A stretch of DNA of 64,000 nucleotides from Auanema rhodensis. Its lineage: Eukaryota > Nematoda > Chromadorea > Rhabditida > Rhabditidae. The first letter of the stretch is position 1. Each line of letters begins with the position of its first letter. The notes below the pieces were generated by a model that searched no databases, had not been told where the DNA came from, and saw only the letters and a list, made by a program, of their open reading frames with translations. This document shows, in pieces, positions 50,198 through 62,478 of the stretch. Location of the stretch: contig OZ059897.1 in the NCBI GenBank assembly GCA_964057225.1, positions 8,928,001-8,992,000 of the forward strand, given 5' to 3'. Both the position numbers and the translations under genes were made by a program.

Positions 50198-52665
50198 GTT
50201 CGGTGTGCCTAGTTGAGCTGCTACTAAACTTAAATTTTGCGAATTATCTAAAATAAAAGAATACATTTTTGTTCAATAACTTGAATATGCATCATACAGA
50301 AATGTTATAGAAATAAACATGTTTAAGCATATAATCAAGGGAACGAAGAAACTCTACATTAGAAGCAAATGATTATGCATAGTTTGCCGTTTTCAATAAA
50401 AAAATCATGTAAATGAAACAACGGAAGCTATTTCATGGCAGAATTTCATCTGACAGTATGCATGAGAGTCATCTTCATGCACGCAATCACAAGAAAGATA
50501 CTACAAATTGTTATGTAAATGGAAAAAAAAGTGGAATTCGAATAAAAAAAAGCAGTCAGAAGCACAATATAAAATGCTGTTATTATTATATTATGGATTC
50601 GTATATTTATATCTGCATGTATATATATATGATACATCAAAAGCCGGGTTGCAAAATAGAAAACAAGACAAATAACTTATCGAAAAGCGAAAAATCTAGT
50701 ATATATGTATTAGAGTGACCTCAAGTGTAGTGCTTAAGAATACAGACTTCAAAGCTCAAAAACTAGCACGTTCCATGGAGACAGCTAAAACTCTCATGTC
50801 TATCAAGACAAATAACTACAAAGTTGAGTAATCAATAGAATAGGTTTTCATTGATGTAGAGACTGCTCCGGGGCTGGTGTTACAACGTTTGTGAGAAGAG
50901 AGAAAAGCTAGAAAAGAGCTGTGGTGTACCCATCTTTACATCCCATGTTACGTCATGCGATTAATCAGTTGTCATCTCTGAAGCTCCGTTTGATATCAAT
51001 CTAACCAAATTCACTTAGCAACTATGTATCAAATATAATATAGTGAATTGAAGAAAATTGATTAAGAAAAATCATTTTGATTATATCTTAGCATAGTATA
51101 AGTTAAACAACTCTCGTTATCACCCATCATATATAAAAACACTTAAGGAAAACAAAAAACATTAATGAAGAACGAAATAATTGGTTATAATAATATTTGG
51201 GACATTTTACTTTTCATACTTATAGAATTTGCCGACAAAACACTTCAAAGAATTTAACTTTATGAATAATCAAAAATATAAAAAATAAACATAGTCAGAG
51301 TTGAGACAACGCAACATCGCTTCAATTGTGCAATGAAAGAGTAGTTAACTAACCTGCATGCTGGATTTCCAAATACGCAAAAGCTCAGTCAATCGTTCAA
51401 TTTATGCTAATGAACTCTCACAAGTGCTACGAAAGCTCGAAAAAAGTCACATTTGAGAACATTAGTATTTATAAATTTTGATTTTTTTAATGCCAATTGA
51501 GTTCCGAGATCCCATTCATGTATTCAGGTAAGAAGCTGATTACAAATATTCTTTACCGAATAAGCTTGACATCTTCTGCCTTCTAATTTTTATTTATGAG
51601 TATAATTACTAATTTTTGAATTAGCTTTGGATGATTACATAACGTTTAGATAGGAATATAGGAAGTAGTATAGAAAGTCCTGCCGCTAGCGCATCCTTTT
51701 GTTCAAATGCGATTTTCTACATTTTTCAGCCAATTGTATGCTTTCACAAAGCAAAAATGTCTTAGCTAACGGAAAACTCGTCATTTTTGAAAATCTTCAA
51801 TGATAGACTCTTTTCTGGGTAAAATAGTCGAAAAATGGTATTTCCCATAATTCCAAGTAACCTTTTCAATCTCTTCATAATTTTCACTCTTTTCAAAATT
51901 TCAAGGAGTAATAAATACAAAACTTCCGAAAAGACTTACCACGATTAACCAATTTAGACTTTCTGATTCTCGAGAAATCATTACAAATTAAAAACGCGGT
52001 GTTTTCTTGCGTGATACTCTCCCAGAGAACAACTAGAATTGGAATTTTGAATTTGGGCAGAGGTGCGCCAGCACTTTCTATACTACTATAGAACACATTA
52101 TTCAAGTAAATGGGTTTTGAAAATGACTTTATAGTTAATTTTTTTCATTGATTGCTTATATTTTTGTCTTCTTGAAGAGGGAGATTCTATGAATATTACA
52201 GCAGCGTCAACTGTTTTCATAACAAGCAATGTTAACTTATTAATTCTATTTTTTGCTTAATGATTAATTGTTTGCAATGAAGCGCAAATGAATTCCAAAT
52301 AATTATGGTCATTCTCTTATATTTATTTGAGTTGTTTTCATAATCTAATGAACCTAGAAATGACGGGCACATTTCGGATATATATTCATGAATAACTAAT
52401 TATTGAAATGTGATTCAAATATATATGCGGATCGCTGTGGGACCATTTGGCTTCTAATACTCTATATTTACGTCGAATTACATTTACTATAAGATTTGCA
52501 TTAGAGCACAGAGTTTTGGCAATTGTCCAACTTAAAAACTTGTCATGTAGCATTTTCCATCCATATCGAAATGTTTTAGTTTTCTTTATTGTTTCTAGCG
52601 ATTCCTTCTTGGTTTATTTTTTTTAGATTTTATGTCTATCTTCAGGTGTTAATTAGGCTAATAAT
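50198..52665. other. Divergent intergenic region between bestrophin (-) and hyccin (+)
   Basis: About 2.5 kb, AT-rich. A less AT-rich segment at 50860-50990 may be the upstream bestrophin promoter. A short minus-strand frame at 51.9-52.1 kb has no splice or homology support. Confidence 0.5.
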
Positions 52666-55116
52666 ATGAATTCTGTACAACTTCAAGATTTTTTAACCAA
52701 TTTATCAACTAATTATTCTGGTGAACAGGTACGAAATGCTAATATTTTTGTTTTACTTTTAACATCTAGAAAAAAAATGAAGTTGACCTCTCAAGTACCA
52801 GGAGACTTGTTGTTAAAACGCAGAATAGTTCTCACACTTGCATGAATTATATTATTTGTAATTATACGGATATAGACTTAATCCAGCCGATTTTTGCTCA
52901 ACTATTAGCTTTATACTACAAAGGAGGTATATATCTTTTACTTTTAATATCTTTTAAACTTCATTTATCGTATTACAGGTATTCTGCGGCAATATACACT
53001 TCAATATATTCCTTCTTTTGTTGGCACGTATATGCTTGCCCTATCTAAAAAACAACAAAAAAGTGTATCAATGTTTGAAACTTTTTTTTTGGCTATTTAT
53101 AATGAAGAAATATTAACCAATGATAAAGAATCCACAAATCCTACAAAGAAGGTATCATATTTTTTGTTTTCAAAAACATTAATTTACTGTTTTAGGTGGA
53201 TGAAGTTAGAATTCCTTCAATAAGGTTCCCTAGTATATATCACGATCCGATGAAAATTAGTTCTGTCCCTGAAATTGCAACTTTTCGACCTGGCGGAACT
53301 CCTTCAGTACTGGTAATGCTACTTATCAACATAAGTGTTATAAACATTTTTTTCAGACAACTGTAAGAATAGGACCTTATCCAACATACAATAATTTTAC
53401 CGCTGAGAATAAATTTTTAATTCTTACTAAATTAATGAAATCTGTAAGATTATTAAATGTAATATTCAATTTAATCATTCTTCCCAGGTTAATAACTCTG
53501 TTTGTTACTTATATTCTGAAGTTCTGTCAAGATATATTTGCCTAACAACATTATCTATGTCTACGAGGTATATCCTTTTCTTTTTCTTCTAAAATTCTTT
53601 TTTTTGTAGTGGTTTTTCTTTCCCGGAAACTGCTTTAAGGTTGAAAGTTTTGAATCCTAACCACCCTACCGAAGTTATTGAAGATTATTCAAAGTAAGGT
53701 TAATGTTCACTTCTTTTGAGTATGAAGATGTTTTAGGAAACCTCGACAGCAAGTAAATAGTTCTATTCTTTTGGAAATGTTAACAGGCAAATTATAATAT
53801 CTTAAAACAATTTATAATCAAGAATTTAGGGGTTTATTTATCTCTTTATAATGGTACCCCTGACTTAGCTTTACGTGCAATTGATGCTGTTCACCAGAGA
53901 GCCCAATATGAAATGTTGTCAGATGTTCTACTTGTAAGTTTATCATAATCTTCTTTTTTGAAAGGTATTTTATTTTTAGGTAACTAACGCAATTAGAAAT
54001 GCTCTATTAGAAAGTCCTGTTGCTAAAGAAAAAATAGATGAACTAGCTTGGAAAGGATACAACAAGGTATTTTTTTCAGCATTTTGTATAGTTCAAATTG
54101 TCTGTTAGGAGATCAAGAGATCAGATTTGGTTACGAATGCTTCTCTCCGGATGAAGAAAATGCCTGAAGATATCCCTATTCAGCCAGAGTTAAAAGAAAA
54201 GGAACACTCGCGATTAGGAGACTTAGTCGAAGAAGGTAATTCTTAAATAAATTATTATAATGAACTCGTGGCCACGAAATTAACTCATACTTTTAAAATG
54301 AATATATCTGAATCTAACATAGCGTATAATCTTAAAAACTTCCTAATTGTTTTACTGTTTTGATCTACTATCATTAGTCAATAGGATTAAACAAGATCTT
54401 CATTTTAATCAGCCTTATTTCTTCTTGAATAGAATCTCTTGTTATAAATGCAGGAGAAAACCTAATCGTATTCTACATCGTATTTCGAAAAACCGAATAC
54501 GCTACTTCGTGCACAATTACCAATATACTCCTAGATATGATGCCTATATTCGTGTTATTCCTAAGGAATGCAGTGGCTACTTATTGTCTAAATTAGGCAA
54601 ATTTTACGTTCATCCTGTTAAATATATTTATAATTTCTTTTCAATTTTAGGAATCGATCATCTGCATGATTTGAAAAAACGTGTTTCATCAATGTCTCTA
54701 AATCCAAAAGGTCTACGAAGAAGAAAAAGTGATGTAGCTGGCGATGTGAGTTTGAAAATTCAATCAATTTTAATTTTCGGTTCTATGATCAGGTTGAGCT
54801 TCAAACTATTTCGGAGGAGAAACTACAAGATAAAAACGCTGCCGCAAATTTAAATAATAGTGCAGCAGTCGAAGAACCGACAGAGAAATCGGAGATTATC
54901 CCAGTACATGAAAGCAGCACAGACAATGGTGTAGCAGGAGATGTATGTTAAATAAACGAAACTTCAATAATTTTTTGATTATAGCACACTTTAATGCCTT
55001 CTGATGATGAATATGCTTCTGATGATGATGAACATCCCCGTGGAACGTTCACTATCAACGGTCTTCGGCATATGGATAGTGGTGGAAGCACACAAAGAAG
55101 TTTCGATTTTTCTTGA
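52666..55116 (+). CDS. Hyccin (FAM126) family protein
   Basis: Seen: MNSVQLQDFLTNLSTNYSG, then ALYYKGGILRQYTLQYIPSF (compare the vertebrate FYRSG...LLQFTLQFLPEL block), VRIPSIRFPSIYHDP, ENKFLILTKLM, SSILLEMLTG-type helices, LYNGTPDLALRAIDAVHQRAQ and LLVTNAIRNALLESP. After the folded domain comes a charged, disordered tail ending MDSGGSTQRSFDFS. Known: hyccin stabilises the TTC7-EFR3-PI4KA complex that makes PI4P at the plasma membrane. The tail is not conserved in the family. About a dozen exons, most introns near 45 bases, but one intron (54236-54650) is 415 bases and contains a long in-phase open frame. Start taken at the only ATG before the conserved domain. Confidence 0.88.
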
Positions 55117-55318
55117 TTTGCCTCTGTTAGAAAAACAGAAAATTAATTAATTTGCATAACATTCCTGGAGAATGGGAGGATAGTCATTAATAGACTAGAT
55201 AGATTACGCATATAGTTTAAACAACAGATGTATATTAACTTAATTTATTTCCTTTCATTTTTCTTAATAATTGGGTTGTTAATATTCAAGTAATAAAACG
55301 GTTTTTTATTTTTTTTGA

Positions 55319-56037
55319 TTATTCCATTGCATGGGGGCTTTTGCTTAAAATTCCTCCGCCTGCGAGTGTTGCGAAGAATGCGAACACGGTGGCGGCGACC
55401 GCTATCCAATAACTGTAGCCTAGCACAGCGTCGGCCAGAAGTTCATTGCTTTGTGATAGCATATAGGCTAAAACGGTTTGATTGAAATAATAGTTCGAAT
55501 TATATTTTACCTGTCTTTTTCTCATTTCGAACTGCATAAACAATAACAGCAGAGAACAAGCAGATAAATGTTAAAACACTTAAAGTAATGGCTGGTGCAT
55601 GAACTCGCAATCTCGGCGAGAATAAAGCAAAGAAAATGCCTTAATAGTTTCTTTCCGTTTAAATATTGTTTTTAATATGTATACCTATCGCTGATACTTC
55701 GCAAAATAGTGCGATAACAAGAAGAGCCAATGTTGCTTTTTCGAACGGATATTTGTTCTAAATTTACACATGTTAGCATTAACAGATAGGAGATACTTAC
55801 TGCTGCCCATTTTTGGCAATCCCATTCGAAAACCCTTCTGTTCCCATCTCCACAGTTCCGAGTAACAAGTCCAAATGTTGGAGCTCCATGCCCCTAAACA
55901 GAATTAAGAATGGGAATAGGTTCCAACAGAATAAACACCTTATATGATCTCCAAGCAGGGGTAAACAAGGCGACTAGAGTAAAGATAAAAGTTATTATTA
56001 TGCAAATACCATAAAGAAATCGCGATGCACCAGCCAT
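55319..56037 (-). CDS. Claudin/CLC-like four-span membrane protein
   Basis: Seen: five in-phase exons (56037-55939, 55893-55801, 55757-55685, 55639-55511, 55467-55319), 180 residues. Four hydrophobic spans: residues about 8-27, 65-87, 93-118 and 140-165. The first outer loop carries TPAWRSY, then C...WDCQKW, matching the W-x-C-x-C pattern of the claudin/PMP22/EMP fold. The C terminus is short (SKSPHAME). Role: by family, tight-junction-like or membrane-spacing protein, or a nematode CLC-like clarin/claudin relative acting at the plasma membrane; the substrate is unknown. The gene is convergent with hyccin and its stop lies 200 bases from the hyccin stop. Nothing is broken. Confidence 0.85.
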
Positions 56038-57870
56038 ATTATAGTATTTTAATAAAAAATTTTTATATGAGAATATGGATGTGAGATGAACAACGAACAG
56101 TGGTTAGAGTTTCACCTTGCAGTATACCCGGCCAAGAACACAGCATGTTAAATGAGGGACGACCGTCTCTACGCAACAGGAAATCCGAAAACTTCTTTGA
56201 AAAGCTGAACCACCACTGTTGTTCATTGAACTATAAGTATGTGCTAAAATGTCGAGGAAAAAACAGTTTTCCTTAAATCATTAATTGTTTTTTGCTGTAA
56301 CATTATTTTAGTTAATTGTAAATCATAATCTGCTTCGTTTGCGTTATAGATGGTAGAAAAAAAGTTTCTAAGAAAATGTTCCAAAGGGTAATTCCCAATT
56401 GATAATGGAGACGATAAGGAACTAAAGATTGAAAATTATTTTGTCATAGTGTTTTTTCTTGCAAGAATGCTACTTGACGATAGATGAATTGATTTAACAA
56501 CAATTAATGAATAAATGCCAAGTGCCTCCAAAGAAGTTTCATGTTTCAAACAGAAGAACTCAGGTATCATGTCTATTTCGTTAGTAAATTGGGGAGAGGA
56601 AACCGAGAACGAAGCTATTTCGATAGGAGAAATGAGAGAATCACTGAATCATCTTTCTTTTTCATAGGTAAAAGAATGAAGAACCTAAATCAAAGGAAAT
56701 CAAAAAGTGTACACTGCAGACACTATACCCAGTTTAATCGAAGATGTATAATTGAATTTCTTGTTGTAGTTATTAGATGATCAGAAAATCAAATAGATGT
56801 CTTTCTTGAAGATATATAATTCTTTTCAGTAAAAATTGAATTTCACAGTTTTCAAAAAAATTATATCATACTAGTTCAAATGATTATTTATCTTTTTGTC
56901 GTAGACTTTGAAAGATAAGAGTTTATATGTTATTCTTTTGATGCAAGTGATAAGCATATCAGATCATTGTAGCAGCTTCAATTATTCTAAAAAAATGAAA
57001 AATAAGCTCAAAAATTAAAATAAATGGTTTATTAATCAAAGATCAAAATTATCTTTAATAGTTAACAAAAAAACAAGTTTTGTTGTTTGTTATCTTGTTT
57101 GAAATGGAAATTTGGGGATATCCCCCTAGTCTCGGTAATGCGTGTCCAGTTTTTTCGACAAAATTTAAGACAACTGTCGTTGCATCTTGTGCAATCTTGT
57201 TTGATAATTGAGCAACTGAACGAATATTTAAGTTCGAAAAACTGATTAAGCAGACATTAACGCTTATCAAACATATTTATTATTTTTTCTGAATTCTTTT
57301 CATTTCTTCGTCGTTGAAATCTTTCCTTATTCATTAGAGAATGTATTCTTTTTGACCGTTGGCTGAGCGAGTACCACGTGCTCATGTCGTAATTGATACT
57401 CAGAAACGTAAGTTTAGGACATAATTCTTTACAGTTTATATGATGCATCGAAATATCAAAATTAGAGACATTAACGAAAAGACTATATTACTTCAGAGTG
57501 TCTTGCTGAATTTTTCTGACGTTGACAGACATATAACAACAGGACGAAGGACTACATAGAACGATTGAAAGACTCAAAGAGAAAGAGAAAGATAAGAGAA
57601 CGTCGTTGAAATAGACTGGTGATGTCCCGCCCTCGCTCATCTGGCTTGCTAACTTTATAAGAAGACTCGTACTGTCTTAAAATCAAGCCCTCCATTTCTC
57701 TCCTGATAGCTCCATTTAGAGATATATCATTGATTACATTGATTATGTTTCTTAATTTATGTCTTCTTCTTTTTTTCATGTCGATTGGCTCTTCGAAACC
57801 TGATTTATAGAAATTATCCTTCATCATTCAGGTTGGAATCACACACATAAATAAGTTTTGTGTTTCTACC
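56038..57870. other. Divergent intergenic region with an inverted-repeat element
   Basis: About 1.8 kb, AT-rich. It contains the hairpin-like element at 56086-56226. Open frames on either strand here have no family motifs or splice series. Confidence 0.5.
56086..56226. repeat. Inverted-repeat element, about 140 bp
   Basis: Left arm ATGAACAACGAACAGTGGTT and right arm ACCACTGTTGTTCAT pair imperfectly (a three-base gap). The interior is less AT-rich than the flanks. Could be a MITE or a structured RNA; it lies just upstream of the claudin-like gene. Confidence 0.4.
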
Positions 57871-60652
57871 ATGAGAACAAGCCCTCCACGTAAAGGCGCT
57901 GCCGTTCGAGCTATCCCTCATCATAACGTAAGCTTTAAGTTTCATTTTTCAATTATACCATTCTAACTCAAGATACAAGAAATTATATTTCATTTCAATA
58001 ATTAACGCTCTGGCAAATAACAATTTCGAACTGATTTAGGATCCTATCGCTAAAACTAAACGTATGGAGCGAAAACGAACTGCAAGTGTCAGTGACGGTC
58101 ACGAGTATAACAAGAAAGTAAGCTATCTAAAATACAATTATTCCTGTTATCTAGTTATTTTTCCAGATTAAGAAGATTCATGACGAGTTTTTTGAAAAGG
58201 CCAAGGAAGTCATAAGTGTTGATGCCTCTCCAAAAAATCACTCCAAACCAGGTGATTACTCTCACTTATTGGAAAAATTGGAATCATCAAATCGTTTTGA
58301 GTATTTTCAATCAAAAATTGGTACCACGTTTTCTATCTTTGATCACAATGTTTCTGATAGCCCAATGAGCCAAGAAATGATTCGATTAGCAATTTGATGC
58401 CTTTCGTATTTCTTTAGCAGCTATGACACTGTCAGTCACATTGGTTGATGTAAACCAGAGACAATCGGGTTCTTTGTATCATGTCACAACCAATAACGGG
58501 ATATTATCATTAAAAGTTTAGAAAAATGAGACATTTGATTTCGCGAACTTAATACTAGTTTCTTTGATTAATATATCTGTTCGATAATATTCAAAGTTCA
58601 AATATTAAAAAAATAAATGTTAACCAATTTTTAAGAACCTGCACACGATGTGCTCTTCGACCCTGATTGTGATCCTGATCATCCAAAAAAAATTACTTTC
58701 TCCGATATTTCGAGTGCAGCTTTCAACATCAAAAATGGAGTTGAACGAACTCCTTGTGCGGTATGATTTAAGTACCAAATATTTAATTTCAATCAATATT
58801 AATTCAGAAGTCATCACAATTATCAACGCTATATGGCATGGATCTCTATTTCAAAAAGGTAGATATCAGAACATCGTTCAAAAAATAAAAAAGTAGAGAC
58901 TAAAAACCGTATGGCGTACGGTGCGAGAGAGTAAATGATCCGGTATAACTTTAATCTACATCAACTGGACGACCTGGTTCCAGTGGCTAGTTTGGCTATG
59001 ATGAGATATTCCCATCGCAGTTTCCTCTGAAACAATAGTGTTGTTCTTAACTTCCTTGGATGTCTGAGCTAATTTTAAATAATTTTGATATACTTCCTTT
59101 TTATAGGAATATTTACAAGTAACGGGATCATTCAAAGAAAGAGGAGCCAGATATGCTATTACAAAATTATCACCTTCTCAGAAATTAACTGGAGTAATTG
59201 CAGCTAGTGCTGGTGAGTGTTGCTTGAGTATCAAAGCTATACAAAATGAATTTATCCAGGCAATCATGCTCTTGCGTTATCTTACCATGGCCAGCAACTT
59301 GGAGTTCCAGTCACAGTAGTAATGCCTGTAGTTGCTCCCCTCATGAAAATTTCTTTATGTCGCTCTTACGGAGCTAATGTAATTCTTAAGGGTGATAACA
59401 TATTAAAAGTTAGCAACTAAATGAAAACTATCTAATATCCTATTTTTAAGGCTAAAGATTTTGCTATGAGACATGCTAAGGAGCACAATATGAAATACAT
59501 TAACGGGTACGATGCTGCAGCAGTTTTGGCCGGCCAAGGAACCATTGGCTTAGAAATATTAGAACAAGTATGTTTTACTCCAATGTATCATTTTTTTAAA
59601 GAAAAAATGTTCTATATAGGTAAATGATGTTGATGCTGTTATTGTACCTGTTGGAGGCGGTGGCCTCATAGCTGGGGTGGCTCTAGCGATCAAAACTCTA
59701 AAACCAGCTGTTCAAATTATTGTAATTAATTTTTGAAAAGAAGATAATCTTTATGTTATGAATGTATAGGGAGTAGAATCGGAAACATGCCCATCGTTCA
59801 CTGAAGCTATGGCTGCTGGGAAGCCTGTGCCTTCTAAAATCAGCAGCAGTTTGGCCGATGGTAAATTATAAAACTGCGAGATAATACAAATATACTACTC
59901 TTCAGGTTTGGCTGTACCAACTGTTGGTGTTAACTCCTTAGTAACTGCAAGTGCTTTTATCGATAAGCTTGTCACGGTCTGTGAGGAATATGTGGCTCTT
60001 AGTATTTTACGGCTACTTGAAATGGATAAAGTAATTTTATGCTATTAGGGAAAATCGAAAACATAGATGTTTCAGGCTGTTGTTGAGGGTGGTGGTGCCG
60101 TTGGCTTAGCTGCAATCATTAGTGGTAAATTACCCGAATTGAAAGGGAAACGGTATAATATAGGAATGTCATCCATTAAGTCTATATGTAATTTTTTTAG
60201 AGTTGTATCTATTTTAACAGGAGGTAATATTGATACAACTGTATTAGGAAGAGCGATTGAAAGAGGATTGGCTGTTGATGGACGTCTCATTCGATTAGAG
60301 GTCGTGGTATCAGATAGACCTGGAGGTTATTTTGGAGTTTCAATATTATAATTATTACTTTGATAACAGGTATTGCTGAATTAGCCACTCGTATCGCTCA
60401 ACTTGGTGCTAGTATCAAGGATATATTCCACGAACGTGCATGGTTAAGTGCTGACGTATTTTCAGTAAAGGTAAATTCTAAGTATTGTGCGAAAAGTATA
60501 TTTTCATTATAGGTGAAAGTGGTTGTTGAAACGAGAGACAAAGATCATGTTAAGGAAATTGAGACAGTTCTTAAAGAAAAATACGATGATGTAAGACATG
60601 TTTTTACGTTCCTCCCATTTACTTGAATTTTTTCCAGGTCCGAATCTCGTAA
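57871..60652 (+). CDS. PLP-dependent L-threonine/L-serine ammonia-lyase with ACT domain
   Basis: Seen: sixteen exons whose lengths sum to 1,482 bases, 493 residues. A non-catalytic, basic N-terminal stretch ([14 protein letters not shown]... to KNHSKP) precedes the fold type II core: [20 protein letters not shown], the PLP lysine in [26 protein letters not shown], the glycine loop [11 protein letters not shown], and [10 protein letters not shown]. The C terminus is a regulatory ACT domain ([20 protein letters not shown]). Role: deaminates threonine to 2-oxobutanoate (or serine to pyruvate) in the cytosol, probably with allosteric control. The ACT domain separates it from short serine racemases. 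An intron-spanning open frame after exon 3 (to 58397) may give a short isoform. Stop TAA directly follows VRIS. Confidence 0.92.
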
Positions 60653-60959
60653 ACCACAAGAGTATCTTCGTATTCAAATATTTTTAAATAATTAGAACAC
60701 TAATGTTTGTTCATAATAAAAGTAATTGTTCATTAAAATATTTTATTGTTCTTAAAACAAATCTCACAAATTTCAATGAAAAAGCACGACACAAGATAAA
60801 AATGAAATTGATGGGAACGACCGGTTGAACAAATTATCCCTAAATAAATAAGAATTTGCTTTTCTTGACCAATCGTTCACGCATTCACGTGAACGATCTC
60901 ATACGTGACACGTTTACTTCATTATTACCTTAACATCGCTCACACCTGGTCGGTGGATC
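60653..60959. other. Short intergenic region, PP1 promoter
   Basis: AATAAA signals after the lyase stop, then a GC-richer 100 bases with a 24-base inverted repeat just before the phosphatase start. Confidence 0.5.
60873..60896. promoter_or_regulatory. 24-base inverted repeat upstream of the PP1 gene
   Basis: TCGTTCACG, six bases, CGTGAACGA: perfect 9-base half-sites, with an inner CACGTG E-box core. It ends 64 bases before the ATG. A dimeric transcription-factor site is inferred. Confidence 0.45.
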
Positions 60960-62199
60960 ATGAGCGGAATTGATATTGACAATTTGATGCAACGCCTCTA
61001 CATTGTAGGGGCTGCAGGAGGTCGATTAACAGCTACGGTAGCTTTTTTTTAAATTAAAATATAGTTTAAGCGTACATTAATATAGGTTTCGGAACAAGAG
61101 CTTCAAGCATGTGCTCAAATGGCAAAAGCGGTATTTAAAAGCCAGCCATCTTTAATCGAAATCATTCCTCCTGTTGTTGTTTGTGGAGATATTCACGGAC
61201 AAGTAAGATTCAATGCTCGTTTAAAGTAAATGAACGTATTTTATTTCAGTATTCTGATCTTCTCCGAATTTTTGACAAGAATGGTTTTCCTCCTGATGTT
61301 AATTATATTTTCTTGGGAGATTATGTAGATCGTGGTCGACAAAACATTGAAACCATCGCTCTTATGTTTTGCTTGAAAATCAAGTTAGCTGAAAATTAAA
61401 ACTGCAATCAAACTGTTCATTTTAGATTCCCAGAAAATTTCTTTATGTTACGTGGAAATCACGAATGTCCTGCCATCAATCGAGTATATGGATTCTATGA
61501 AGAGTGTAATCGTCGTTACAGAAGTCCTCGATTATGGAATAGTTTTCAGGTTAGCGATGCACGGACTTAGGCATTCTATGAGAATTACATTATAGGAAAC
61601 ATTCAATTGGATGCCTCTCTGTGGTTTAATTGGTGGAAGAATTCTATGTATGCATGGCGGTCTATCGCCACAATTGCAGAATTTGGATCAGCTGAGAAGT
61701 CTGGAGCGACCTGTAGATCCACCAAATCCATCGATGGGAATTGATCTTTTGTGGGCTGATCCAGATCAATGGGTTAGGGTAAGTCACTTTTTTTTGAAAT
61801 CTTGAATAAATCTAAACCATACTAGGGATGGCAACCTAATACAAGAGGAGTTTCCTACGTATTTGGTCAAGATGTTGTCATGGACATGTGTCAAAAACTG
61901 GATATCGACTTGATTGCTCGTGCTCACCAGGTCTCGAAAATACAGAAATAATTCAAACCTCTTATATTGTTAAGGTTGTCCAAGATGGTTACGAATTCTT
62001 CGCATCAAAGAAAATGGTTACAATATTTTCCGCACCTCACTATTGTGGCCAATTTGACAATTACGCTGCTACAATGACAGTAAGCATTACCAAATTTATG
62101 ATGGTCTATATTAAAACTTTTCAGGTGCACGAGGACCTTGTGTGCAACTTTTTCATCTATAAACCTGTGAACAAAGCTGTGAGAGCTACAACTTCATAA
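60960..62199 (+). CDS. PP1-type Ser/Thr phosphatase catalytic subunit, divergent
   Basis: Seen: eight in-phase exons (60960-61037, 61086-61202, 61250-61383, 61426-61549, 61596-61778, 61826-61930, 61975-62079, 62125-62199), 306 residues. Metal-binding and catalytic motifs are intact: [65 protein letters not shown]. Role: dephosphorylates Ser/Thr, targeted by regulatory subunits. Divergence from canonical PP1: SAPHYC for SAPNYC, GQFDN for GEFDN, an altered N terminus, and a short tail lacking the usual TPPR phosphorylation site. This resembles the nematode-specific PP1 expansion, many of whose members are sperm-enriched; that expression is inference. No frame breaks. Confidence 0.92.
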
Positions 62200-62478
62200 T
62201 CAAAATTATGTATCTGAATAAACTGATGAATTCAAAACATTTGTAATTCCTTTTAAAACAAATAAAATAACATCATAGCTCTAAAACCCTTCTACTATGA
62301 TTTACTTCACAAGCTCCGCCTATTTTTCTGCGCTCACCGCTTAGCTATGCACCAACTGCAGATAGCTACTTTTTATAGTGGTTATTTTTCAAATTTTCAT
62401 AAAATGGGCTATTACTTATTTGATAATTATATATATATATATATATAAATTATGTATAAACCAATTCTTTTAAGGTTA
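62200..62478. other. Short intergenic region with (AT)n tract
   Basis: AATAAA after the PP1 stop (near 62216), an (AT)n tract at 62426-62447, and the leader of the next gene. Confidence 0.6.

Noticed and set aside
50948-50955. CRE-like TTACGTCA upstream of bestrophin
   Set aside because: A single eight-base match is expected by chance in a window of this size.
57552-57827. 91-codon minus-strand frame upstream of the ammonia-lyase
   Set aside because: Arg/Lys-rich, no homologue recognised, no neighbouring exons or poly(A) arrangement.
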